DNA of 64,000 nt from Lachnospiraceae bacterium (GTDB lineage: Bacteria > Bacillota > Clostridia > Lachnospirales > Lachnospiraceae), in the NCBI GenBank assembly GCA_024682555.1, contig JAIKZD010000114.1:1-64000 (forward strand), written 5' to 3'. Both the position numbers and the translations under genes were made by a program. The notes under the pieces are model-generated. The model was not told where the DNA came from and searched no databases. It worked only from the letters and a program-made list of their open reading frames with translations. Position 1 is the first letter of the stretch. Each line of letters opens with the position of its first letter. Of this stretch, positions 35,379 to 43,760 are shown piece after piece.

Positions 35379-35841
35379 ATCCCCTGTTGTCGGATCCGTT
35401 TATGCTTTCATTAAGGCTGTTTCTTCCGTAAGTAAGGCCGGCATATACCGATTCCGTATTTCCCATAACAGGCCCGGAATCATCCTGTTTTGCCACCTCT
35501 TCGAAGGATTCTCTTAATGATAATAACAGGCCTCTTGCCGTAAGGAGACCCTCCGTGTCATTTTTAACGGAAGCCAAGGATATCTGCCTGCTTATGAACT
35601 GATAAAGCCTCATAAGCGGATAGGCGAGCTCATGGCTGAAGTCAAGGGCTTCCATCAGGTCCCCCACACATTTAAGCGTATACCCGCAATTATCCCTGAA
35701 GGTCTCGAGATCCCCTCTGTCGAAGGCTTCAAGTCCGTCTTTTATATACTGTTCGGCTATATCATATACGATCACGATTATACGGCTTCTGTTTGCCTGA
35801 GTTATCTTAAGTGTATATTCCTGTATCAGTTCCTTTGTCAT
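35368..35841 (-). CDS. FliS-like flagellar export chaperone
   Basis: 157-residue, mostly helical cytosolic protein. The N-terminus TKELIQEYTLKITQANRSRIIVIVYDIAEQYIKDGLEAFDRGD and the AYPLMRLYQFISRQI segment match the helical bundle of FliS-type chaperones, though the sequence is divergent. It would bind the flagellin C-terminus. The start at 35841 has GGAGGG five bases before; a TTG 12 bases upstream coincides with the ribosome site and is unlikely. It lies 25 bases after the flagellin stop, in the same operon. Confidence 0.75.
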   Translation of the reverse strand: MTKELIQEYTLKITQANRSRIIVIVYDIAEQYIKDGLEAFDRGDLETFRDNCGYTLKCVGDLMEALDFSHELAYPLMRLYQFISRQISLASVKNDTEGLLTARGLLLSLRESFEEVAKQDDSGPVMGNTESVYAGLTYGRNSLNESINGSDNRGFMA

Positions 35842-35866
35842 ATGTCCCTCCAACCTGCAAAATCTC

Positions 35867-36949
35867 TTATGACTGCAGTAACTGCAACGCCTGCTGGGGC
35901 TGCTCGTTGGCCTGTGTCAGCATTGTGGTCCCGGCCTGTGTAAGTATCTGAAGCTTTGTATATTCAACCATTTCCTCTGCCATATCCACATCCTTGATGG
36001 TGGAATAGGATGAGGTAAGGTTTTCCTCGCTTATATCAAGGTTTGATATGGTAGCTTCAAGCCTGTTCTGATAAGCACCAAGTCTTGAACGTATCTTTGA
36101 AATAAAGGCTATCCCTTCATCAACCATATCTATGGCCTTCTTGGCCCCATCCTCGGTGCGGACGTCCATATCCTCTATTCCCATGCTCTTTAAGGATATC
36201 TCGGGAATGGCAACGGTTATGCTCTGGCCTTCCATTGCACCGACCTGTATCTTCATACCGCCTATTCCCCTGACATCTACCTTAATTGCAGCCGCATGAT
36301 CGTTTTCATCATAGGAAAGTATGAGTTCGGATCCGTCCTTCATGGTTACGGTACAGCGCTCGTCCTTACATACGATGCTGTCAACGTTTGTCAATGGGTG
36401 ACCGTTAATGTCGTTGATGGTCGGATTCTCCAGACTGGCAAGATCTACTATATATTTTCCCTTCGTAAATCCCTCGGTATAGCTTATTACCTTGGATAAA
36501 GCAGGCAGGTTGGTATATCCCTTCAGATCCTGGTCTCCGTTTAAGAGCTTCTGGCTGTTATACTCGGTCTGCTTTGAGATCCTCTGGATCTCCTTCGTAA
36601 GCTGATCCACCTCGGAATGGATAGCCTCTCTGTCTGCCGTGGTATTTGTGCCGTTTGCGGCCTGTATGGTCAGCTCCTTCATTCTCTGCAGCATATCCTG
36701 TATCTCGGACAGGGCTCCCTCGGCAGTCTGGATCACATTTACGGCATTCGAGGAATTCTGGTTGGCCCTGTTAAGGCTCTCTATCTGGGAATGCATCCTG
36801 TTAGTGATGGCCATTCCGGCGGGATTGTCCTTGGCCCGGTTGATCTTATAACCGCTTGACATCCTCTCGCTTGATGCCGAAAACCTGCTTTCATTGCTTT
36901 TTAACACGTTGGAGGCTATCATAGCCTGAATATTGGAATTAACCTTCAT
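35867..36949 (-). CDS. Flagellin
   Basis: 360-residue flagellar filament protein. Conserved N-terminal helix pair (MKVNSNIQAMIASNVLKSNE, SSGYKINRAKDNPAGMAI) and C-terminal helix (SRLGAYQNRLEATISNL, STIKDVDMAEEMVEYTKLQIL, QANEQPQQALQLLQ) frame a short variable domain of about 130 residues (about 145-280). Strong ribosome site AAAGGAGA before ATG. It is preceded by a 1045-residue flagellum-linked protein and followed by a FliS-like chaperone. Secreted via the flagellar type III apparatus, not by a signal peptide. Confidence 0.96.
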   Translation of the reverse strand: MKVNSNIQAMIASNVLKSNESRFSASSERMSSGYKINRAKDNPAGMAITNRMHSQIESLNRANQNSSNAVNVIQTAEGALSEIQDMLQRMKELTIQAANGTNTTADREAIHSEVDQLTKEIQRISKQTEYNSQKLLNGDQDLKGYTNLPALSKVISYTEGFTKGKYIVDLASLENPTINDINGHPLTNVDSIVCKDERCTVTMKDGSELILSYDENDHAAAIKVDVRGIGGMKIQVGAMEGQSITVAIPEISLKSMGIEDMDVRTEDGAKKAIDMVDEGIAFISKIRSRLGAYQNRLEATISNLDISEENLTSSYSTIKDVDMAEEMVEYTKLQILTQAGTTMLTQANEQPQQALQLLQS

Positions 36950-36973
36950 ACCTTTTCTCCTTTTCCTTTTTCC

Positions 36974-39900
36974 TTACTGATCCTGTTTGCTTATAAATGT
37001 TACAAAAGCTTTGCCTATCTCATACAGATCCTTTGTTTCCGCCGCCTCATCCCTGTCATTTTCCTTTGCAAATGCATTGAGATCCAGGGTCTTATCACTG
37101 TCGATAAAATCAAGCTCGCGCAATTCTCTTCCGTCCGCTTCGATCAGCTCCTTAAGCTCATTACCTCTGAGTCTCAGTCTGTTAAGGCCTTCCTCCTTAT
37201 CGCCGGTCACATAACCGCTTATACTTTGATCCGTCAATGAGAACTTGGCTCCTATGCGTCCGTAACCCTGTGTTTCCATGGTTACCGAGACGATCCCTTT
37301 TTCTTCTTTATTTCTCAGTATCCTTAAGTTTATCGATGTCCATTCTCCGTCAATATTTACGGGAACCTCGTAGTTTTCATTCCGGGCATAAGAGGCGGCG
37401 AGAGAGATCTGCTTGTGTAAGAGGCTTAATTCCTTAACATCTATAACCTTATCCTGTTCCAGAGCCCTTTCATTTATGAGCTCATCCGCCGCTTCCTTAA
37501 ACTCCTCGTAAGCTTCTGCAGCACTGATCTTATCCGTAAGGCTTTCATTTATCTTTTCCGTGTTCTTTAAAAGTCTCCCGGATATATCGTCATCCTTAAG
37601 ATTTTTAAAGAGATCTTTAAAGGTTTTGCCCCTTTCATTCATGATCTTTTCCGAGGAAAGGAGATTATCGATCGTAACCGGTATCTCATTTTCCCTCAAA
37701 AGCTCTATCACCTGATCATCAACTGCCCTGGCTGTTTTCAGCTGTTCAAGACTCTCCTTATAATCTTCTTCTGCATCCTCAGCGGGATAATCCCTGAATT
37801 TCTCCATAAGTTCCGTAGGATCCCCGTCGTTTATGGTATTTAAGGATCCGGTATTTACGGATGAAAATGCCCTGTCGATCTGTCCGGTTATGGATTCACC
37901 CTTTTGTATGAGCTCACTGAGCCCGCCGAAGTGATCATCCACCGAAATATCCATTGACTTTGCCCTGTTGGATCTCGAAGCACCGATGATATTTCTTAGG
38001 GTAAGACCCTGATCCGCGTTCATGACATTTCCAAGGAGCTTATAGTCACTCTTTTCGATCTGCCGAAACAGCCTGTAGATACCTATGAAGGCCGACTTCT
38101 CATCTTCGGTTATCTCTTTGTTCTTTTCAAGCCTTACAAGGAACTTTGAATACTTTTCGGTACTGTCGGAGGGTTCCTCCCTGTTCAGTTTCTCATATAA
38201 CCCGAAGATATTCTCATCCAGAGGATTTTCCCCGTTTCTTATCATTTCAAGGGTCTTTGCCGGAGTCATCCTCTCTATCACACCCTCAAGGGCAAGATCC
38301 GCCTGCTTTACCCTGTTTATGGATGCTTCGTTTATCTCCATCCCGGCGTATCCCAGTATCCTTACGGCTTTTCTGTTTGCATCATCAAGCTCAAAGAAAT
38401 TATCAAGCAGGATATCGTCAACATTTCGGAATGCCTTTTTGATGGAATCACCCAGATCGCTTCTGGGGGCAGTCATAAGTGCCTCATAGGACCTGCCTGC
38501 CTTTATGTATTCTTCCCTTAATGCCGATCCGGCTTCGTTAACGGCTCTTGCGGTGAATCCCCGGCCGGTATCTGTCCCCGCAAGCGTTTCTGAGGGTATG
38601 GTCCTTAAGCTGTCATAAACACTTATACTCTGCTTGAACAGTAATATCCGTTCATCAAGGATCCTGTCGGCATTTGAGCCTTCATTCCGAAGACTCTCAG
38701 TCAGAGGCTTACTAAGGTCAGATCTGTCGGGATCCAGTAAGGGTCTGTAAAAATCTCTCTCGGCTTCCCTTAACCTGTCAACCAGCTGCTCAAGCGGCAG
38801 TGTATCTATTGAAATACCCGTCTTTAACAGTCTGTAGTTTGCCTCCGCAGTCATTATGAGCCTTGTTTCCTCTAAAAATCTGACCGAGGATATGTACTCA
38901 TCGCTCTGCTTTATGCCGAAAGCCCCTTCATTTTCACTGTTCTCTGCCGGCTGGCTTCCTTCGGGAGATCTTAATGCCCTGTCATATGCTGCCTCTCTGC
39001 CGGTTTTTCCTGAGAAATCGGTGAGATTTCTTATGTTTACGGGTTTTCCGGCCTCTAATGTCTTTTGTATATGTCCTTCATTAAGTCCTTCGACCGCTTT
39101 TTTTATCTCCACGGCTTCCTGTGCGAAGGTCTTATCCTTTATCAAAGAGGCTTTTTCCGCCTTATCCCCGTCCGCTATGGATATGGCCATATGCTTAAGG
39201 AGCTCTGTCCTGTCCATGGGGATCTTTACGGATTTAACGTCTCTTAAGGTCTTTATGGTGTCCTTTGTAAGAGGGATCCCTTCTTCCACCAGCCATTTCG
39301 CGTCGGACATTTCCCCTTCCGTTGCGGAAAAGCCTGCATCCTTAAGTATCTTTTCCGCCTGTCCTTTGATCTGATCCCAGTCGATCACATCGGCCTTTTT
39401 GGCATAATAACCGCTCACACCGTCCTGATAATAGCCTCTGGCCTGTCTGGCTGAAACGTTATTTGCGGTGAATTCCGATCTGTACAGGTCATCAATGGTG
39501 GGATCCATATCGTTTACCACCATATACCTGATGCTCTCATCCTTAAGAGGTGTGAGATTCTCCGCTTTATTAAGGGCATCCACCATGTCCTGCGTGTTTT
39601 CTTCATTAACCGGCAGATCATTTGCCTTTAAGGCTTCCTTTATCTGTACCGTAAGAGATGTACTGCCCGTAATGGCATTAAGCTCATCCTCGGACATGTC
39701 GTCATTATAGCCCTCTATGATAACACCGGCCTCGGCAAGCTTGCATTTCAGCTTGTCAAGAGATGTCACGTGCTCCTCTATGTTCATATCGGACAGGGAA
39801 AACCCGTCCTTTGAAAGCTTTGCAAAATCTTCCGCTGACATAGAATTAGACATTACTGCCATAAAGTCTCTCTGTAAGGCTGTATCCATCTGCCCCGCAT

Positions 39901-40111
39901 CCTGCATGATCTCGGCGGCCGATTTAAGCTCGCCCATACCATATGCAGCGTTATCCGTAACTGTGCCAGAAATGTCTAATGTAAATCCTCCCGCTCTCTG
40001 AGTCTTCCCTGACTCACCCGCTTTTGTGGAGGCCCCGTATGAAGTTGTATTTGTGCTTACTTCCCTGTCAGCATTTTGATTTATGCTCCCTGCATTAAGA
40101 TCTACTCTCAT
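36974..40111 (-). CDS. Very large flagellum-linked protein (DUF6240-like)
   Basis: 1045 residues, hydrophilic, acidic and predominantly helical, with no signal peptide or membrane segment. The N-terminus is Ser/Thr/Asn-rich and unstructured, as in flagellar type III export substrates. I think it matches the DUF6240 family found near flagellar genes in Lachnospiraceae. The C-terminal section (about 915-1040) includes beta-like elements (VNIDGEWTSINLRIL, YGRIGAKFSL, GYVTG) that resemble the C-terminal domain of hook-length control protein FliK. It is cotranscribed with flagellin (24 bases) behind a sigma-28-like promoter. A FliK-like or filament-related role is possible but unproven. CCGGAGGA ribosome site. 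Confidence 0.72.
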   Translation of the reverse strand: MRVDLNAGSINQNADREVSTNTTSYGASTKAGESGKTQRAGGFTLDISGTVTDNAAYGMGELKSAAEIMQDAGQMDTALQRDFMAVMSNSMSAEDFAKLSKDGFSLSDMNIEEHVTSLDKLKCKLAEAGVIIEGYNDDMSEDELNAITGSTSLTVQIKEALKANDLPVNEENTQDMVDALNKAENLTPLKDESIRYMVVNDMDPTIDDLYRSEFTANNVSARQARGYYQDGVSGYYAKKADVIDWDQIKGQAEKILKDAGFSATEGEMSDAKWLVEEGIPLTKDTIKTLRDVKSVKIPMDRTELLKHMAISIADGDKAEKASLIKDKTFAQEAVEIKKAVEGLNEGHIQKTLEAGKPVNIRNLTDFSGKTGREAAYDRALRSPEGSQPAENSENEGAFGIKQSDEYISSVRFLEETRLIMTAEANYRLLKTGISIDTLPLEQLVDRLREAERDFYRPLLDPDRSDLSKPLTESLRNEGSNADRILDERILLFKQSISVYDSLRTIPSETLAGTDTGRGFTARAVNEAGSALREEYIKAGRSYEALMTAPRSDLGDSIKKAFRNVDDILLDNFFELDDANRKAVRILGYAGMEINEASINRVKQADLALEGVIERMTPAKTLEMIRNGENPLDENIFGLYEKLNREEPSDSTEKYSKFLVRLEKNKEITEDEKSAFIGIYRLFRQIEKSDYKLLGNVMNADQGLTLRNIIGASRSNRAKSMDISVDDHFGGLSELIQKGESITGQIDRAFSSVNTGSLNTINDGDPTELMEKFRDYPAEDAEEDYKESLEQLKTARAVDDQVIELLRENEIPVTIDNLLSSEKIMNERGKTFKDLFKNLKDDDISGRLLKNTEKINESLTDKISAAEAYEEFKEAADELINERALEQDKVIDVKELSLLHKQISLAASYARNENYEVPVNIDGEWTSINLRILRNKEEKGIVSVTMETQGYGRIGAKFSLTDQSISGYVTGDKEEGLNRLRLRGNELKELIEADGRELRELDFIDSDKTLDLNAFAKENDRDEAAETKDLYEIGKAFVTFISKQDQ

Positions 40112-40162
40112 ATGTCCTCCGGAAACGCATAAAAAATGCCTTTATGATCTTTTGTGATTATT

Positions 40163-40189
40163 ATTTCGACAATTATATGTGATTTCTTA
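40163..40189 (-). promoter_or_regulatory. Sigma-28-like (flagellar) promoter
   Basis: On the minus strand: TAAG (40186-40189), 15 bases, GTCGAAAT (40163-40170), against the consensus TAAA-N15-GCCGATAT. It lies just past the diguanylate cyclase stop and about 50 bases before the large flagellar gene, as expected for a late flagellar operon. Confidence 0.6.
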
Positions 40190-40193
40190 ACCA

Positions 40194-41651
40194 TCATCCG
40201 GGTATTTCTTCATTACCCAGACGCAGATATGCCGCTAAAGATTTGGCTGCAAAGTAGAAAATGCCGCATTCTTCCTCCTGCCACAGCCTTCCGCTCCTGT
40301 GATCGGCGCAGATAAGATATCCGTCAGTCTCATAATTGAGCCCGATCTTAACTATCATTGCGGATCTCACATTCAGAGCATCAAGAGCCGTAAAAAGCTT
40401 CGGGCTCTTTTCCCTTATGGTGCCGAAATCCCTTTCGGCCCACAGTTCGTCCTCACCGAGGAGATCCGCTATATCCGAAACATCCTTTACAAGAGATTTT
40501 TCCAGGGGGGAATGAAGAACATATGTCTTTCCGACATACAAAAGCTCCATTGAATCATACCTTGCCCTTAAAAGGTTCATCATGGCTAAGATCCGGTTTT
40601 CAAAACCGTTTGTCTGCTCCATCTCGGAAATGATCCTGTTAAGATTTGAATAAAGCCCCTGCTTGGCCAGCTTTTTCATTTCAAGATCTGCATGATCTTT
40701 CTCACTGTATATGGTATAGCAGTTACGGCCCCTGCTCTTTCCCACATACAGGGTCTTGTCTATCTTTGCAAACAGTGACGGGTAATCTGATGCATCTGCC
40801 GGAAACAGTGCGCATCCGCTGGTGGCTGTTATAAAAAGCTCACTTTCGTCCACATTTAAGTTCATTCTCAGGATGTTTTCCTTTGTATAGAGCTCTTCAA
40901 AAAACCCGGTTATTTCCTGATGTCCTGTATCTCTTAAGTTTACCAGCACCAGCTCGTCACCGCCGAAACGTCCCGCCAGGGCAAATCCGTCGGTATAGGA
41001 CATAAGCTTCCCGGAAACGGTTGAAAGCACCAAGTCTCCGGCATGATGACCATAGGTGTCGTTTATGAATTTGAAGTTATCAAGGTCTATGATCGCATAA
41101 CTGAACGGAGTTTCCGTCCTTATCAGATCCTTTACGAAATTCAGGAAAAATCCCCTGCTTATGAGTCCTGTCAGATGATCCAGTATCTCTTCGATGGGGG
41201 TTTCATTTAATATCCTGTCAAAATATGGATATTTCCGGAGTTTATCGACCGTGTACACGGCATGTGTCCTGTCTGCTGCCGCACCCTTCCTCAAAACATC
41301 CGTGATATCAATAAAGCTTCCTACAAGACCCACTATCTCATCTCCTTCATAGATGGGTCTCTTGGAAGCTACTATATCTCTTTCTTCTCCCCGGATCACG
41401 CATTTACCGGGAACCTTATATGTACTGTGTCCCTCAAGGACTCTGAGCTCATCCTGCTTATAGGGTTCGGGATCGCTGTGCCATCCCATGTCCTCATCCG
41501 TTTTTCCTATAAGTACATCTGCGGAATCAAAACCGTAAAAATCCAGAAAGGCCTGATTCACTCCAACGAAGCGCCTCTCCCTGTCTTTCCAGAATACACA
41601 GTCCTGGGAAGTATTTATTATGTTGTCAAACAGGGTCTCGCTCATCTTCAT
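40194..41651 (-). CDS. PAS-GGDEF diguanylate cyclase with C-terminal GAF-like domain
   Basis: 485-residue soluble signalling enzyme that should make c-di-GMP. PAS domain about 1-115 (DCVFWKDRERRFVGVNQAFLDFYGF). GGDEF domain about 155-325, with DLDNFKFINDTYGH and the active-site loop RFGGDELVL (GGDEL, one residue off GGDEF but compatible with activity). Residues about 340-480 resemble a GAF sensor (a REKSPKLFTALDALNVRSAMIVKI stretch). No RxxD inhibitory site is obvious before the loop. It lies next to flagellar and Tad genes, and c-di-GMP commonly balances these. It follows glgB by 66 bases on the same strand. Confidence 0.9.
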   Translation of the reverse strand: MKMSETLFDNIINTSQDCVFWKDRERRFVGVNQAFLDFYGFDSADVLIGKTDEDMGWHSDPEPYKQDELRVLEGHSTYKVPGKCVIRGEERDIVASKRPIYEGDEIVGLVGSFIDITDVLRKGAAADRTHAVYTVDKLRKYPYFDRILNETPIEEILDHLTGLISRGFFLNFVKDLIRTETPFSYAIIDLDNFKFINDTYGHHAGDLVLSTVSGKLMSYTDGFALAGRFGGDELVLVNLRDTGHQEITGFFEELYTKENILRMNLNVDESELFITATSGCALFPADASDYPSLFAKIDKTLYVGKSRGRNCYTIYSEKDHADLEMKKLAKQGLYSNLNRIISEMEQTNGFENRILAMMNLLRARYDSMELLYVGKTYVLHSPLEKSLVKDVSDIADLLGEDELWAERDFGTIREKSPKLFTALDALNVRSAMIVKIGLNYETDGYLICADHRSGRLWQEEECGIFYFAAKSLAAYLRLGNEEIPG

Positions 41652-41717
41652 GATACATTAATCCCCCGTAATTTCTTGATATGGCAAACCGGGATTAAGG
41701 CTTATGCCTAAAATCCG

Positions 41718-43742
41718 TCAGAACAGAAATACCGCTGCTCCGTAAGAGGGCAGCTTATAGCCTATGGAATAGGGCTGTCCGTCCCAGGGGATCTCCTCTG
41801 CGGGGTAGGTTACGGTCTCCCTCTTTTCACCCTGTCCGCCGAATCTCTTCTCATCACTGTCAAGCAACAGCTTATATTTCTTCTTCTCAGGTACTCCCAC
41901 CCTGTAATCGTCCCTTGCTATGGGTGTAAAGTTCATCACAAACAGCAGGCTGTTCTTTTTGTTTTCTGCCCTTCTCATAAAGCTGTATATGCTCTTATAG
42001 GTATCATCGGCATTTATCCAGGTAAAACCGTTCTGAGAATAGTCGCCTTCATACATACAGGGATATTTGTTATAAAGTGCCAGAAGCTCTCTTACATAGC
42101 TCTGCATCCCCGAATGAAGGTCATCCTCAAGCAGTCCCCAGTCAAGTTCCTTAGCCTCGTTCCACTCCGCATCCTGGGCAAATTCCTGCCCCATGAAAAG
42201 AAGCTTCTTTCCGGCGTGGCCCATCATATAGGTATAGCCGACTCTCAGATTTGCGAATTTATCCACATAATAACCCGGCATCTTGTTGAGCATCGAGCAT
42301 TTGAGATGAACGACCTCATCATGGGAAAGCACCAGGATGTATCTTTCCGCATAGTTGTAGCTCATGGCAAAGGTCATCTTATAATGGTTATCCCTTCTGA
42401 AGATGGGATCAAGCTTCATGTAATCGCAGAAATCATGCATCCAGCCCATGTTCCATTTAAAGGTAAAGCCAAGTCCGTCATTTTCAGGAATATCCGTAAC
42501 CCTGGGCCAGACCGTTGATTCCTCCGCTATCATCATCACACCGGGGAAAACACCTTTTATATAGGAATTCAGATGCTTGAAGAATTCTATGGCTTCAAGG
42601 TTCTTGTTATCGCCGTATATATTTGCTACCCACTGTCCGTCCTTCTTGCCGTAATCAAGATAAAGCATGGATGCGACGGCATCGACCCTGAGTCCGTCCA
42701 CATGGAATTCCTTTAACCAGAAGATCGCATTTGCGATAAGGAAATTCTTTACTTCTGCCTTGCCGTAATCAAATATCCTGGTTCCCCAGTCGGGATGCTC
42801 GCCCTTTCTGGGATCGGCATACTCAAACAGACAGGAACCGTCAAAATCCGCAAGTCCGTGTGCATCCTTGGGAAAATGGGCAGGTACCCAGTCAAGGATA
42901 ACGCCTATGTTGTTGCGGTGGAGCTTGTTCACCAGATACATGAAATCCTGAGGGGTTCCGTATCTCGAGGTTGGAGCATAATAGCCGGTAACCTGATATC
43001 CCCAGGACCCGTCAAAAGGATGTTCCGCTATACCTATGAGTTCTATATGGGTATAATGCATATCCTTCAGATAGTCCGTGATCCTGTCCGCAAACTCCCT
43101 GTATGTATAGAATCCGTCATCATCTCTCCCGGGATGCCTCATCCAGGATCCGATATGGCATTCATATATGGCTATGGGCTGTGTATAGATGTCCTCTTCG
43201 GATCTTTTCTTCATCCAGGCAGCGTCTGTCCACCTGAGATTTCTTATGTCCGTTGTCATGGAGGCATTGCCCGGTCTTAACTCCGCATGATTTGCAAAGG
43301 GATCGGCCTTGTAATGCTTTATCTCCCTTGTATCGGTTATCAGATACTTATACATCTGACCCTCCGTTACGCCGGGAACAAAACAGTCATAGACCCCGTT
43401 CGGTTCATGTCTTTCCATTTCCAGGGACTCTTCATTCCAGTCATTAAAGCTGCCTATAAGATTCACTTTTACGGCATTCGGAGCCCAGACGGCGAAATAA
43501 TACCCGTCCTTTCCGTCCTTCTTGACGGGATGGGATCCCAGTTTTTTGTATATCTCATAATGGGTTCCCGAGCCGAAATAATACTGATCAAGTTCCGTTA
43601 TAAAAGGCGTATCGGTGAGCTTGTCCGTCCCGGATGCCTTCTTTGTCTTAGGAACGACCTTTTTTGCCGTCCCCCTGGTGGTTTTCTTTTTTTCCTTATC
43701 GGCTCCCGTACTCACCTTTGTCTTTGCTGCCTTTTCTGCCAT
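41718..43742 (-). CDS. glgB: 1,4-alpha-glucan branching enzyme GlgB with Lys-rich N-terminal tail
   Basis: 674-residue GH13 enzyme making alpha-1,6 branches in glycogen. CBM48 is near 60-145 (FAVWAPNAVKVNLIGSFNDWN). GH13 catalytic residues: nucleophile Asp354 in GLRVDAVAS, acid Glu407 in MIAEEST, and Asp475 in VLSHDEVVH. The C-terminal beta domain ends near 674. The first 45 residues are an unusual Lys/Thr/Ala-rich basic tail (KEKKKTTRG, VVPKTKKASG) not found in typical GlgB. No other gly genes occur in the window. It starts 18 bases after the TPR/AAA-like gene; that protein is strongly acidic, so the basic tail may contact it. GGGGG ribosome site. Confidence 0.93.
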   Translation of the reverse strand: MAEKAAKTKVSTGADKEKKKTTRGTAKKVVPKTKKASGTDKLTDTPFITELDQYYFGSGTHYEIYKKLGSHPVKKDGKDGYYFAVWAPNAVKVNLIGSFNDWNEESLEMERHEPNGVYDCFVPGVTEGQMYKYLITDTREIKHYKADPFANHAELRPGNASMTTDIRNLRWTDAAWMKKRSEEDIYTQPIAIYECHIGSWMRHPGRDDDGFYTYREFADRITDYLKDMHYTHIELIGIAEHPFDGSWGYQVTGYYAPTSRYGTPQDFMYLVNKLHRNNIGVILDWVPAHFPKDAHGLADFDGSCLFEYADPRKGEHPDWGTRIFDYGKAEVKNFLIANAIFWLKEFHVDGLRVDAVASMLYLDYGKKDGQWVANIYGDNKNLEAIEFFKHLNSYIKGVFPGVMMIAEESTVWPRVTDIPENDGLGFTFKWNMGWMHDFCDYMKLDPIFRRDNHYKMTFAMSYNYAERYILVLSHDEVVHLKCSMLNKMPGYYVDKFANLRVGYTYMMGHAGKKLLFMGQEFAQDAEWNEAKELDWGLLEDDLHSGMQSYVRELLALYNKYPCMYEGDYSQNGFTWINADDTYKSIYSFMRRAENKKNSLLFVMNFTPIARDDYRVGVPEKKKYKLLLDSDEKRFGGQGEKRETVTYPAEEIPWDGQPYSIGYKLPSYGAAVFLF

Positions 43743-43760
43743 AGCTTATCCCCCGGATAC

